20,681 nt of DNA from PMNU01 sp035480575 (GTDB taxonomy: Bacteria > Patescibacteriota > Saccharimonadia > Saccharimonadales > UBA4665). The DNA lies in contig DATIHR010000028.1 of assembly GCA_035480575.1 (NCBI GenBank), positions 1-20,681 of the forward strand. The letters are read 5' to 3'. The notes beneath the pieces were generated by a model that saw nothing but the letters and a program-made list of their open reading frames with translations, searched no databases and was not told the origin of the DNA. Position numbers and translations under genes: made by a program. Shown here in pieces: positions 13,935 through 20,541 of the stretch. How positions within the stretch are numbered: the first letter of the stretch is position 1; each line of letters opens with the position of its first letter.

Positions 13935-15437
13935 TCATATTTTAGGCAAGTGCGGTATAACGTGCATTGCCGGAATGCATACGTTACGACCCTTCCACTC
14001 CACGGTAGAAAATTCGTATTGCCACATAGAATAATGCAAGAGCCATAGGTCGTATAGCGCGCCTGCCGGCATGCCAATCAAAGCCAACACAATATTGCCA
14101 GTACGCACTGCCGTATTCATCAGCCAAAATGTTGCGGTCAGCAATACGGTTGCAATAGCGGCTAGTACTATGGCGAATGCGCCAATGTGCAAAAAATAGC
14201 CACTTACAGCCAAGAGGTAGGGTAATAGCAAAAATAAAGCCACTGCAAGGGCGGCAGCTACTACGTTCTCGGGGCGCCGGTGTAGCTGGGGGTAACGAGT
14301 ACGCACTGCCGTATCCCACTGATCGACTAAAGATTTAACACTTTCTATGCCAGCCTCTCTACTGGAGCGCATAAAGCTATAGCCATCAGTGGCAACTAAA
14401 CGCTTGGCAAAATGCGCCTCGGGCACAATAGCCCGAGATACTGCCTCGAACCCGCCGGCTTTGCCAAGCGCACTACTTTGGATAATCCAGCAGCTGCTGA
14501 GTACGGGGGGGCGGTTAAACAAACGCCGGGGCGGCACTAGTTCCCAAAAGTAGCGCATTGCCTGCGCCAGGGCGTTCTGATGTTGCACGCTATCGCTGCG
14601 GTAGGGCAGGACGCTTATCATTTGCTTGCGTTTTGCAGTTAGTAACTCAACCAGTTGCCGTATGCTACTGCGGCCAAAGCGTGTATCCACACCGGCAAAT
14701 ACAATGTATTCGCCGCTGGCTTCATCTGCCAGGCGGTCGTAGGCCTGATTTTTGGCCAGCCATGTTTCCAGCGGCTCATTCCCCTGAATAAACCGCACGC
14801 CGTCATGGGCGTAGCCACGAATAATTTCGGGGGTGCGTTTGGTTTGCGAACAATCGTCTAACACTATTATCTCAAGCTTGGGGTAGTCACAACCGATAAG
14901 GCTCTCTAGGCAAGCCTGTAAATCTTCGGTTTCGTTGCGCGCCGGTACAGCTACCGTAACCGTTGGCAAATCTGCATCACTTATATGTGTTGTGCGTGCT
15001 GGCCAGGCGGTGTGCCGCAGGCTACGAATGGTTGATACCAGCAACAAAGCCGCAACCCCACATTGTGCAAGCGTAACTACCAGCCAGGCAACCTGCGCGC
15101 TTGGTTCATATGCATGCCAGGCTAGCCAATACAGTGCTATTACAGCCTGAAACGCTATAAGGAGCAAGCTGGTGCGGCGTGTAGCCCGCCGTAAATAGCC
15201 CTCGTGCATACGCCCCTCTGCAATACGCAAGTAATTAAACACGCGGTACAAACCAATAATACCTATCAGTACACTGCAAACATTTGGCTTCCACAAGGCA
15301 ATGCTATCGCACGCAAACGCCGTCAGTACTACACATAGAACAGCCACCACTTTGCGCGCACGCCACAACGCAGGAATGTAGTGCAGGGCCAATTCCAGCA
15401 GCACTCCTGCCAAAAAAACTGCGAGCACAAGCTTCAT
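13935..15437 (-). CDS. Membrane-bound family 2 glycosyltransferase
   Basis: 500 residues. Several N-terminal membrane segments (about 1-20, 30-65, 90-135) precede a GT2 domain: VTVAVPARNETEDLQACLESL (160-180), LEIIVLDDCSQT (188-199), ETWLAKNQAYDRLADEASGEYIVF, and AGVDTRF at about 248-254 in the place of the usual DxD metal site. Further membrane segments (about 380-450) close the protein. It should add sugars to a lipid carrier or glycolipid at the cytoplasmic membrane. The AGVDT form keeps only one Asp of the DxD motif, which is unusual but occurs in the family. It is one of the few genes here ended by TGA, which argues against UGA reassignment. Confidence 0.88.
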   Translation of the reverse strand: MKLVLAVFLAGVLLELALHYIPALWRARKVVAVLCVVLTAFACDSIALWKPNVCSVLIGIIGLYRVFNYLRIAEGRMHEGYLRRATRRTSLLLIAFQAVIALYWLAWHAYEPSAQVAWLVVTLAQCGVAALLLVSTIRSLRHTAWPARTTHISDADLPTVTVAVPARNETEDLQACLESLIGCDYPKLEIIVLDDCSQTKRTPEIIRGYAHDGVRFIQGNEPLETWLAKNQAYDRLADEASGEYIVFAGVDTRFGRSSIRQLVELLTAKRKQMISVLPYRSDSVQHQNALAQAMRYFWELVPPRRLFNRPPVLSSCWIIQSSALGKAGGFEAVSRAIVPEAHFAKRLVATDGYSFMRSSREAGIESVKSLVDQWDTAVRTRYPQLHRRPENVVAAALAVALFLLLPYLLAVSGYFLHIGAFAIVLAAIATVLLTATFWLMNTAVRTGNIVLALIGMPAGALYDLWLLHYSMWQYEFSTVEWKGRNVCIPAMHVIPHLPKI

Positions 15438-15446
15438 ATATAGCTA

Positions 15447-15452
15447 ACTATA
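15447..15452 (-). promoter_or_regulatory. -10 box of the glycosyltransferase gene
   Basis: TATAGT on the minus strand at 15452-15447, nine bases before ATG 15437. The predicted leader is only one to three bases. Confidence 0.45.
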
Positions 15453-15519
15453 GCGCAAGTTGTGGGAGCGCGTCGTTTATGTCATGCGATGAATATCACA
15501 CAGAGCACCACACCTTATG

Positions 15520-15528
15520 TGCTATTGT
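15520..15528 (+). promoter_or_regulatory. Extended -10 for a leaderless start at 15536
   Basis: TGC-TATTGT ends at 15528, seven bases before ATG 15536. It lies downstream of the in-frame ATGs nearer 15284, which rules those out as starts on this transcript. Confidence 0.55.
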
Positions 15529-15535
15529 ATGGCTC

Positions 15536-15973
15536 ATGTCACAATCACACGAATTACTCCTGTCCATGTCGGAGACTACCACGGTAGGCGCCGCGTTGGG
15601 CGCTGGTCTCTTATGCCTGTTTGGCGTCGCAGTCGGTATGGCTGCATACGTAGAGCACAAGGTACATAACCGCGAGACACCGCGCCCCATTAGCCCGGAA
15701 CCGGCGGCCTCGTACCAAGAACCCATCCATATTCGGAAGGTAGCACCACCAGACCCCAGCATGCTCCCGCCAATAGACCGCACTGCAAGCATACACTTTG
15801 GCAATGTAGAAGAAGTACCGACGAGACCGGCTCCTCGCCCTGTGGTAATACCTGGGGGAGTCGTTGTCGCAACTGCTCGTGTTCCTGCGCCGGAAACGCC
15901 CGCGCCGCCACGACTATCCTTTATAGGCACTGCTATAGGGATTGCACGTGTAGTCGATCCATACCGAGGGTAA
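15536..15973 (+). CDS. Single-pass membrane protein with proline-rich tail, unknown
   Basis: 145 residues from ATG 15536 (MSQSHELLLSMSETTTVG). One hydrophobic helix (GAALGAGLLCLFGVAVGMAAYV, about 18-39) is followed by a long proline-rich tail (RETPRPISPEPAASYQEP; PTRPAPRPVVIPGG; PAPETPAPP), probably disordered. Such tails can span a cell wall or bind partners. No family is recognised. The minus strand is also open over much of this stretch, but the plus frame has the promoter and the membrane helix. Confidence 0.65.
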   Translation: MSQSHELLLSMSETTTVGAALGAGLLCLFGVAVGMAAYVEHKVHNRETPRPISPEPAASYQEPIHIRKVAPPDPSMLPPIDRTASIHFGNVEEVPTRPAPRPVVIPGGVVVATARVPAPETPAPPRLSFIGTAIGIARVVDPYRG

Positions 15974-15976
15974 CAC

Positions 15977-16005
15977 TTGACCGATGTGCTGTAGTACGCT
16001 ATGCT
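15977..16005 (+). promoter_or_regulatory. Promoter of secE-nusG
   Basis: TTGACC (15977-15982), a 17-bp spacer and TATGCT (16000-16005), close to the sigma-70 consensus at both hexamers. Transcription should begin near 16012. Confidence 0.7.
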
Positions 16006-16016
16006 TGACTCGATTG

Positions 16017-16043
16017 GAGCTTACTGCTAAGTAGGCTCTTTTT
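16017..16043 (+). terminator. Terminator-like hairpin in the secE leader
   Basis: GAGCTTAC (16017-16024) and GTAGGCTC (16031-16038) pair over eight positions with one G-U pair around a six-base loop, then TTTTT (16039-16043). It begins about five bases after the predicted transcription start and ends 25 bases before the secE GTG. It may be a leader attenuator, or the terminator of the 15536 gene if transcription starts elsewhere. Confidence 0.6.
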
Positions 16044-16068
16044 CATACAAATGGGAGCATAGAACAAC

Positions 16069-16473
16069 GTGGCAAACGAACCAGCCAAGCCGAACAAACG
16101 CCGAATTGTGAAACCGGCGGAAACCGTACGCGAAAAAACAGAGAAGGCCATGAGCCAAGAGTCAAAAAAACGCGGCATAGTGTGGCTCACACTCGGCTAC
16201 ATAGCCGTACCGTTTAAAATTATCGGCCGGCTGCTTGCTGGTCTGGGGCATTTTCTGGGGCGCTTTAAAGTGTTTCGTGTCATTGGACGCATCCTATTGC
16301 CACGCTACGTACGCCAAAGCTGGAAAGAACTACGCCTGGTAACCTGGCCCTCGCAGCGCGAAGCCATACAACTTACGGGTGCTGTGCTGTTGTTTTCTGC
16401 CATTTTCGGCGTACTAATCGCCATTGTTGACTTCGGTCTTGATAAACTATTTAAACAGGTACTACTAAAATAA
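16069..16473 (+). CDS. secE: Preprotein translocase subunit SecE
   Basis: 134 residues. The SecE signature SWKELRLVTWPSQREAIQLT is followed by the essential C-terminal membrane helix (GAVLLFSAIFGVLIAIVDFG). The first 45 residues are basic and charged, and a further hydrophobic stretch (GIVWLTLGYIAVPFKIIGRLLAGLGHFLG) precedes the signature, so the protein is longer than the 60-residue SecE of many bacteria. It clamps SecY in the translocon. Start is GTG at 16069, with GGGAG about eleven bases upstream. nusG follows after four bases. Confidence 0.93.
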   Translation: MANEPAKPNKRRIVKPAETVREKTEKAMSQESKKRGIVWLTLGYIAVPFKIIGRLLAGLGHFLGRFKVFRVIGRILLPRYVRQSWKELRLVTWPSQREAIQLTGAVLLFSAIFGVLIAIVDFGLDKLFKQVLLK

Positions 16474-16477
16474 CGAT

Positions 16478-17023
16478 ATGAACGTTAAACGCTACGACGC
16501 ATCCAAGCAATGGTACGCCATCCACACCTACAGTGGCTACGAAGAAAAAGTCGCTGAATCTATCCGGCAACGTGCCGATTCTTTGGACATGAAAGACAAA
16601 ATCTTTCAGGTACTCGTCCCTAAAGAAAAAATGATCGAAATTAAAAATGGCAAACGCCGCGTTGTCGAAAAGCGCATTTTCCAGGGCTACGTACTCGTAC
16701 AAATGAAAATGAGCGAAGACGCCTGGTACATTGTGCGCAACACGCCGTCTGTAACCGGCTTTGTTGGCTCGGGCAGCGAACCGACCCCAGTAGGCGAAGA
16801 AGAAATCGAAAAAATCCAGAAGCGCATGGGCCTAGAGCAGCCCAAGCACAAGATTGACTACCGTCTGGGCGAAGTGGTTAACATTACCGACGGCCCGTTC
16901 AAGGGCTTCGATGGCACTATTAACGAAATCGACGCTGCCAAGGGCAAGCTAAAAGTACTCGTTAACATGTTCGGCCGCGAAACACCGGTAGAGCTCGACA
17001 GCCTACAAGTCAAGCGCGTATAG
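16478..17023 (+). CDS. nusG: Transcription termination/antitermination factor NusG
   Basis: 181 residues. The NGN domain starts with KQWYAIHTYSGYEEKVAESI and includes RIFQGYVLVQMKMSEDAWYIVRNTPSVTGFVG; the KOW domain is LGEVVNITDGPFKGFDGTINEID...VNMFGRETPVELDSLQVKRV. It binds the RNA polymerase clamp and links it to Rho or the ribosome. It is in one unit with secE, as in most bacteria. Confidence 0.98.
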   Translation: MNVKRYDASKQWYAIHTYSGYEEKVAESIRQRADSLDMKDKIFQVLVPKEKMIEIKNGKRRVVEKRIFQGYVLVQMKMSEDAWYIVRNTPSVTGFVGSGSEPTPVGEEEIEKIQKRMGLEQPKHKIDYRLGEVVNITDGPFKGFDGTINEIDAAKGKLKVLVNMFGRETPVELDSLQVKRV

Positions 17024-17044
17024 ACCTACAGAGATTGGGCTTAG

Positions 17045-17341
17045 ATGACAACTGAATCCGCCAATAATTGCGCTTATTTTAACCTTATTGCCGAACAGGC
17101 GATTAATCCGGGCAAGCTTTCAACCGACACTATACGCGACTGTGCCAAGTGCGCTGGCTGGGTCACGCTTCGGGAGGGTAGACTCAGCGGAACGCTTATT
17201 CCTGCACCCTGTACTGCCGAGGGCGAACTAATAGGCTCGGAGCGCTGCCCTGAGGTTGCTGGTGCGATACATGATGTTGAAGCAGGCGAACGACGCCTTT
17301 TAGACGCACTACGCAATCGCGATCAAGAGAACGACCACTAG
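17045..17341 (+). CDS. Small cysteine-containing protein, unknown
   Basis: 98 residues, beginning 21 bp after nusG, so probably cotranscribed. Cysteines at 9, 33, 36, 56 and 68; CAKC at 33-36 and the later pair (APC...ERCPE) could bind a metal, but no known zinc family is evident. The C-terminus is a charged helix (AGERRLLDALRNRDQENDH). No clear Shine-Dalgarno site or -10 box lies at the ATG. Confidence 0.6.
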   Translation: MTTESANNCAYFNLIAEQAINPGKLSTDTIRDCAKCAGWVTLREGRLSGTLIPAPCTAEGELIGSERCPEVAGAIHDVEAGERRLLDALRNRDQENDH

Positions 17342-17358
17342 ACTAACCGGGGGCAGCT

Positions 17359-17790
17359 TTACATATGAGCCGCCTCGAGTGCGTAGCGCATGCTTTCTAG
17401 CATAAACCGTGGGTACTTATCAACGCCTGACAGATCACGTCGCATACGTACCTCTGTTGCGGCTTCTAATAGCGCGAGGGTGTGGTCAATGTGCAATGAC
17501 ATACGCTCCTGTGCCCGCAAACTCAGTAGACACCCTATAGTCTCGGCGGCAATATCTCTCAGCTGCGCTGCTTGCAAGCGGGCATGAACCGCTTCGTTTG
17601 TAGCCACTCCAAAAAAGATACGAAGGTACTCGTACATTTTACGCTCTGCGTCATCCGCCCGATTCTCTTGCTCTTGCTTGCGCAAACTAGCCGCAAGTGC
17701 AGCGCCTGCTTCTATGGAGTCTGCAAGGGGAAGGTCTTGGGCACGAACAACGGGTGCTACGGCGCCCGTGGCGGCATGCTTGTGACTCAC
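17359..17790 (-). CDS. Helical hypothetical protein
   Basis: 143 residues if GTG at 17790 is used (the frame extends upstream to a TTG at 17820). It is almost wholly helical and charged: LPLADSIEAGAALAASLRKQEQENRADDAERKMYEYLRIFFGV, then VHARLQAAQLRDIAAETIGCLLSLRAQERMS. No family is recognised and there are no membrane segments. It is antisense to its neighbours and sits between nusG and rplK. A TGC-TATATG box lies at 17815-17807, identical to that of tRNA-Trp. Start choice is uncertain. Confidence 0.55.
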   Translation of the reverse strand: MSHKHAATGAVAPVVRAQDLPLADSIEAGAALAASLRKQEQENRADDAERKMYEYLRIFFGVATNEAVHARLQAAQLRDIAAETIGCLLSLRAQERMSLHIDHTLALLEAATEVRMRRDLSGVDKYPRFMLESMRYALEAAHM

Positions 17791-17830
17791 GGTTAGGCGA
17801 CATAGACATATAGCATACAACTAATGCAGC

Positions 17831-17859
17831 TTGACGAAAATCGCCAGAAACTGTATTGA
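17831..17859 (+). promoter_or_regulatory. Complete promoter of a leaderless gene at 17866
   Basis: TTGACG (17831-17836), a spacer of exactly 17 bp, TATTGA (17854-17859), then six bases and ATG at 17866. This is among the clearest cases in the window of a -35/-10 pair placing the transcription start on the start codon. Confidence 0.65.
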
Positions 17860-17865
17860 TATAGT

Positions 17866-18102
17866 ATGACCGCCGAAAGCGTAGAAACAGACGGCCAGGT
17901 GGATCCTATGTTGTGTTTGCGCCGTAACATTGGCTGGCACCCTGTTGGTAGTTATGCGTGTGCCGGCGTGGTTGGCGACGACCTGGGACGTATACGGCCC
18001 TGTCCTATGGAGGCAATTGTGGGTCCCAGGGGAGCTCTAGATTCCGGCAGCCTTTGTCTCGATGGCCTGGAACCGGCCATAATTGAACAACGTGCAGCAT
18101 AA
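17866..18102 (+). CDS. Small hypothetical protein with four cysteines
   Basis: 78 residues (MTAESVETDGQVDP) with cysteines at 17, 32, 46 and 64. The middle reads GWHPVGSYACAGVVGDDLGRI and RPCPMEAIVGPRG. No family recognised and no membrane segment. Placement between nusG and rplK and the exact leaderless promoter are the main support for translation. Confidence 0.55.
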   Translation: MTAESVETDGQVDPMLCLRRNIGWHPVGSYACAGVVGDDLGRIRPCPMEAIVGPRGALDSGSLCLDGLEPAIIEQRAA

Positions 18103-18137
18103 TAGCCGCCGCCTGTATACAATTTCGCTTTTTAGTA

Positions 18138-18143
18138 TATAGT
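18138..18143 (+). promoter_or_regulatory. -10 box for a leaderless start at 18150
   Basis: TATAGT at 18138-18143, six bases before ATG 18150. No strong -35 is seen. Confidence 0.5.
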
Positions 18144-18149
18144 ACGCTT

Positions 18150-18410
18150 ATGACTACGCCAGATTATGCAGCTAGACCGTGTGAGGTTGTTCGTCTTGAG
18201 GGAATCGCCGTCTACGAGAGCGATGTTGACGCTTTCGCCAAAGGACCACGCGAATGCATGCATGCGGTAGGCGCAACCATTTGCCCGCTTACTGTCCACT
18301 ACGACTTAGGTACATTGACCGCCAAGCATAAATTAAGCCTCGAGGACTTTACGACTGAGATCGTAGAGCAATGCCTCGTGCGGCGCATAGGCCGCGGCGA
18401 GACAATCTAA
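18150..18410 (+). CDS. Small hypothetical protein
   Basis: 86 residues (MTTPDYAARPCEVVRLEG) with cysteines at 11, 36, 45 and 75. It looks like a compact soluble alpha/beta protein (EGIAVYESDVDAFAKGPREC; LTVHYDLGTLTAKHKLSLED; EIVEQCLVRRIGRGETI). No family recognised. It is the second independently promoted small gene between nusG and rplK. The 170 bp that follow hold only the rplK promoter and leader. Confidence 0.55.
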   Translation: MTTPDYAARPCEVVRLEGIAVYESDVDAFAKGPRECMHAVGATICPLTVHYDLGTLTAKHKLSLEDFTTEIVEQCLVRRIGRGETI

Positions 18411-18472
18411 CCTAGTGGCATCCTGCTCAATTACGTTTATTTTTGCATAGCGCGTCACCCAATGAACCCATG

Positions 18473-18501
18473 TAGACTTTTTTGTAATCTTACGGTATAA
18501 T
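18473..18501 (+). promoter_or_regulatory. Promoter of rplK-rplA
   Basis: TAGACT (18473-18478), a 17-bp spacer and a perfect TATAAT (18496-18501). It yields a leader of about 74 bases, long compared with the leaderless genes, which could hold an L1 autoregulatory site as in other bacteria. Only a short AGCT/AGCT stem (about 18534-18556) is visible there, so that role is not established. Confidence 0.65.
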
Positions 18502-18581
18502 TACCCCTGTTACGCACTACTTAAAAGGTAGGAGAGCTAGTAGGAGCTTCTAATCCGAACGCTTGTAAAGGAGAATAACTT

Positions 18582-19010
18582 ATGGCAAAAGCCGTAAAAG
18601 CAAATTTAAAAATGAGAATCCGCGCCGGCCAGGCATCTGCTGCGCCGCCCGTGGGCAGTAGCCTTGGCCAGCATGGCGTAAACATGATGGATTTTATTAA
18701 TCCGTTCAACGACCAAACTAAAGAACTACAGGGCCAAACAGTTACGGTCCACATTACTATTTTTGACGACCGCACCATGAGCTGGCGCGTAGTTGGTATG
18801 CCAACAGACGACCGTATTCGTACTGCGCTAGGCATCCAAAAGGGTTCGGGTCGCCCGAACACCGAAAAAGTCAGCAAAAAACTGACCGACGCCATGCTTA
18901 CCAAGATTGCCGAAGAAAAAGCTATCGACATGAACACCGACGACATTCCAGCCGTCAAAAAAATGGTTGCCGGCACCGCCCGCAGCATGGGCGTAGAAGT
19001 AGAAGGCTAA
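18582..19010 (+). CDS. rplK: 50S ribosomal protein L11
   Basis: 142 residues with AAAGGAG nine bases before the ATG. ASAAPPVGSSLGQHGVNMMDF is the L11 N-terminal signature and GIQKGSGRPNTEKV plus KKMVAGTARSMGVEVEG the rRNA-binding C-terminal domain. At the domain junction, where most bacterial L11 proteins have KTPPA, this one reads VVGMPTDDRI. L11 forms the base of the ribosomal stalk. Confidence 0.97.
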   Translation: MAKAVKANLKMRIRAGQASAAPPVGSSLGQHGVNMMDFINPFNDQTKELQGQTVTVHITIFDDRTMSWRVVGMPTDDRIRTALGIQKGSGRPNTEKVSKKLTDAMLTKIAEEKAIDMNTDDIPAVKKMVAGTARSMGVEVEG

Positions 19011-19027
19011 GGAGCCGGGGGAACGCA

Positions 19028-19339
19028 ATGCCCTTGCACTACAGAGCCGACATAGGCGTCTCGGCCGGCATGTCAAACCAAGCTTTTAACAAATTATGCC
19101 GAGAGGCAGCACCGTTACAAGACGAAACCACCCCAAAGGCACTGAGGCTAGCAGAAAGTGCACGAGGAGTATTACGCGCTATGGGCGTTAACGAATACAT
19201 CACCGCTGTTGCCGACCCTCAAAACACAACCAGGCTTGCCGACCCTATCCCCGACGGCGGCTATATAAGCAGCATAGACGGCTTGCCGCCGATACCCGAT
19301 GGGATCACCCTGTTAGCGAATGGCTTTGATGCAGAATAA
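19028..19339 (+). CDS. Unknown protein inserted between rplK and rplA
   Basis: 103 residues (MPLHYRADIGVSAGMSNQ). It begins 17 bp after rplK with GGAG and GGGGG runs upstream, and ends 58 bp before rplA, so it must be cotranscribed with the two ribosomal genes. The first half is helical (FNKLCREAAPLQDE; ALRLAESARGVLRAMG); the second half is loop-rich with repeated DP/DG turns (DPIPDGGYISSIDGLPPIPDG). No family recognised. rplK and rplA are adjacent in most bacteria. Confidence 0.65.
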   Translation: MPLHYRADIGVSAGMSNQAFNKLCREAAPLQDETTPKALRLAESARGVLRAMGVNEYITAVADPQNTTRLADPIPDGGYISSIDGLPPIPDGITLLANGFDAE

Positions 19340-19397
19340 CAACAAGTAATTGTGGGAGGCCTAGAAAGCCGTTAGAACCACGAAAGGATAAACAATT

Positions 19398-20363
19398 ATG
19401 GCAAAGAAAGAGATTGACGAAGTAGAACTAGAGACCGCAGCAGCGGAGGCTAAGGCCGTGAACGAAGTTCCGGCACTCGAGGCCGCTGAAGCAGCCGAGA
19501 TACCTGGGGAAGAAGTCGCAGCCGAAGACGACGCAGACAAAGCGACCGCTAAGGCTGGCAAGCGCAGCGAGAAATCTCTAAAAGAAGCTGCCGAAAAGCA
19601 AGCTAAAGAAGAGCGCAAGGCGCACAAAGCCGAGGCAGATGCCGAAGCTGCCGAAAAGCCCAAGCAAACCGCTAAGCCAACCCGTTCTCGGCTAGAGCGC
19701 CAAGGCAAGAACTTCCGTAAAGCTGCCGAGCAAATCGAAAAGGGCAAAGTCTACAAGCTAGGCGAAGCACTAGAGCTGGCCACCAAAACCAGCCCCGTTA
19801 CATTTGACGCCAGCGTAGAACTGCACATTAACCTAAATGTCGACCCGCGCCACGCCGACCAAAACATCCGCGACAACCTCGTACTACCCGCCGGCACCGG
19901 CAAAACCGTACGCATTGCCGTATTAGATGACGCTGCCGTAGACGGCGCCGACATCAGCGGTGTTGAAGCAATTTTGGGCGCACTCGAAAAAGGCCAAATC
20001 AATTTTGACGTCCTTATTGCTACCCCTGCCCAAATGCCTAAACTTGGCAAGTACGCCCGGCTACTCGGACCACGCGGCCTTATGCCTAACCCCAAGAGCG
20101 GCACCGTTACCACCGACGTCAAAAAGGCTGTCGCCGAAGCAAAAGCCGGCCGTGTTGAGTACCGTGTGGACAGCACCGGTATTGTCCACTTAGGCATTGG
20201 CAAGGTAAGCTTTGGCGCCAAAAAGCTGGAAGACAACGCCCGCGCCGTATTCGCAAGCGTTAAGGGTGCTAAGCCCGCCAGTATTAAGGGCACCTACGTT
20301 AAGGCCATCCACTTGGCCACCACGATGGGCCCCTCAATTACCGTAGACATCAGCGAGCTGTAA
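19398..20363 (+). CDS. rplA: 50S ribosomal protein L1 with a long N-terminal extension
   Basis: 321 residues against about 230 in most bacteria. The L1 fold starts near residue 100 (QGKNFRKAAEQIEKGKVYKL) and includes GPRGLMPNPKSGTVT, the RNA-binding signature, and the usual C-terminus (LATTMGPSITVDISEL). The first 97 residues are Ala/Glu/Lys-rich, acidic at first and basic later, and likely disordered or helical. AAGGA lies ten bases before the ATG. L1 binds 23S rRNA at the E-site stalk and commonly represses its own operon. Confidence 0.97.
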   Translation: MAKKEIDEVELETAAAEAKAVNEVPALEAAEAAEIPGEEVAAEDDADKATAKAGKRSEKSLKEAAEKQAKEERKAHKAEADAEAAEKPKQTAKPTRSRLERQGKNFRKAAEQIEKGKVYKLGEALELATKTSPVTFDASVELHINLNVDPRHADQNIRDNLVLPAGTGKTVRIAVLDDAAVDGADISGVEAILGALEKGQINFDVLIATPAQMPKLGKYARLLGPRGLMPNPKSGTVTTDVKKAVAEAKAGRVEYRVDSTGIVHLGIGKVSFGAKKLEDNARAVFASVKGAKPASIKGTYVKAIHLATTMGPSITVDISEL

Positions 20364-20379
20364 AACACTCCTCGTTCTC

Positions 20380-20408
20380 TTGCGCAAGCGCGTAAGGTAC
20401 GGTAGCGT
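20380..20408 (+). promoter_or_regulatory. Possible promoter of the 20415 gene, with -35 inside a palindrome
   Basis: TTGCGC (20380-20385), a 17-bp spacer and TAGCGT (20403-20408), then six bases to ATG 20415. The -35 lies within the perfect 10-bp palindrome CTTGCGCAAG (20379-20388), a possible operator. Confidence 0.4.
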
Positions 20409-20414
20409 ATAGGA

Positions 20415-20531
20415 ATGGCAGATCAAACCAACACTCCCGACGCCGACGGGTATTACGGCGAAGATAATGTGGGCGACGAAGACCTCGACCTTAGTTTTCT
20501 AGACGAAGACGAAAAAAAGAGCGATAAATAA
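20415..20531 (+). CDS. Acidic 38-residue micro-protein
   Basis: MADQTNTPDADGYYGEDNVG is followed by a very acidic stretch (DEDLDLSFLDEDEKKSDK) and TAA. An AGGA directly abuts the ATG and a promoter-like pair lies upstream. It ends ten bases before a glycosyltransferase gene, so the two are likely cotranscribed. No family is recognised. The charge resembles small disordered proteins, but the end is DK, not GGQ/GGE. Confidence 0.5.
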   Translation: MADQTNTPDADGYYGEDNVGDEDLDLSFLDEDEKKSDK

Positions 20532-20541
20532 CCCACTACTC

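Noticed and set aside
13935..13937. UGA recoding as in Gracilibacteria/Absconditabacteria
   Set aside because: The glycosyltransferase ends naturally at this UGA, no long gene needs in-frame UGA to be read through, and only tRNA-Trp(CCA) is seen.
15496..15930. 144-codon minus-strand frame opposite the 15536 gene
   Set aside because: The plus frame has a leaderless promoter and a proper membrane helix; the minus frame is a Gly/Ser/Thr-rich shadow.
20415..20531. The acidic 38-residue protein as a Pup homologue
   Set aside because: It is acidic and likely disordered like Pup but lacks the GGQ/GGE end and the helical region, and it is 12 kb from the ligase-like gene.
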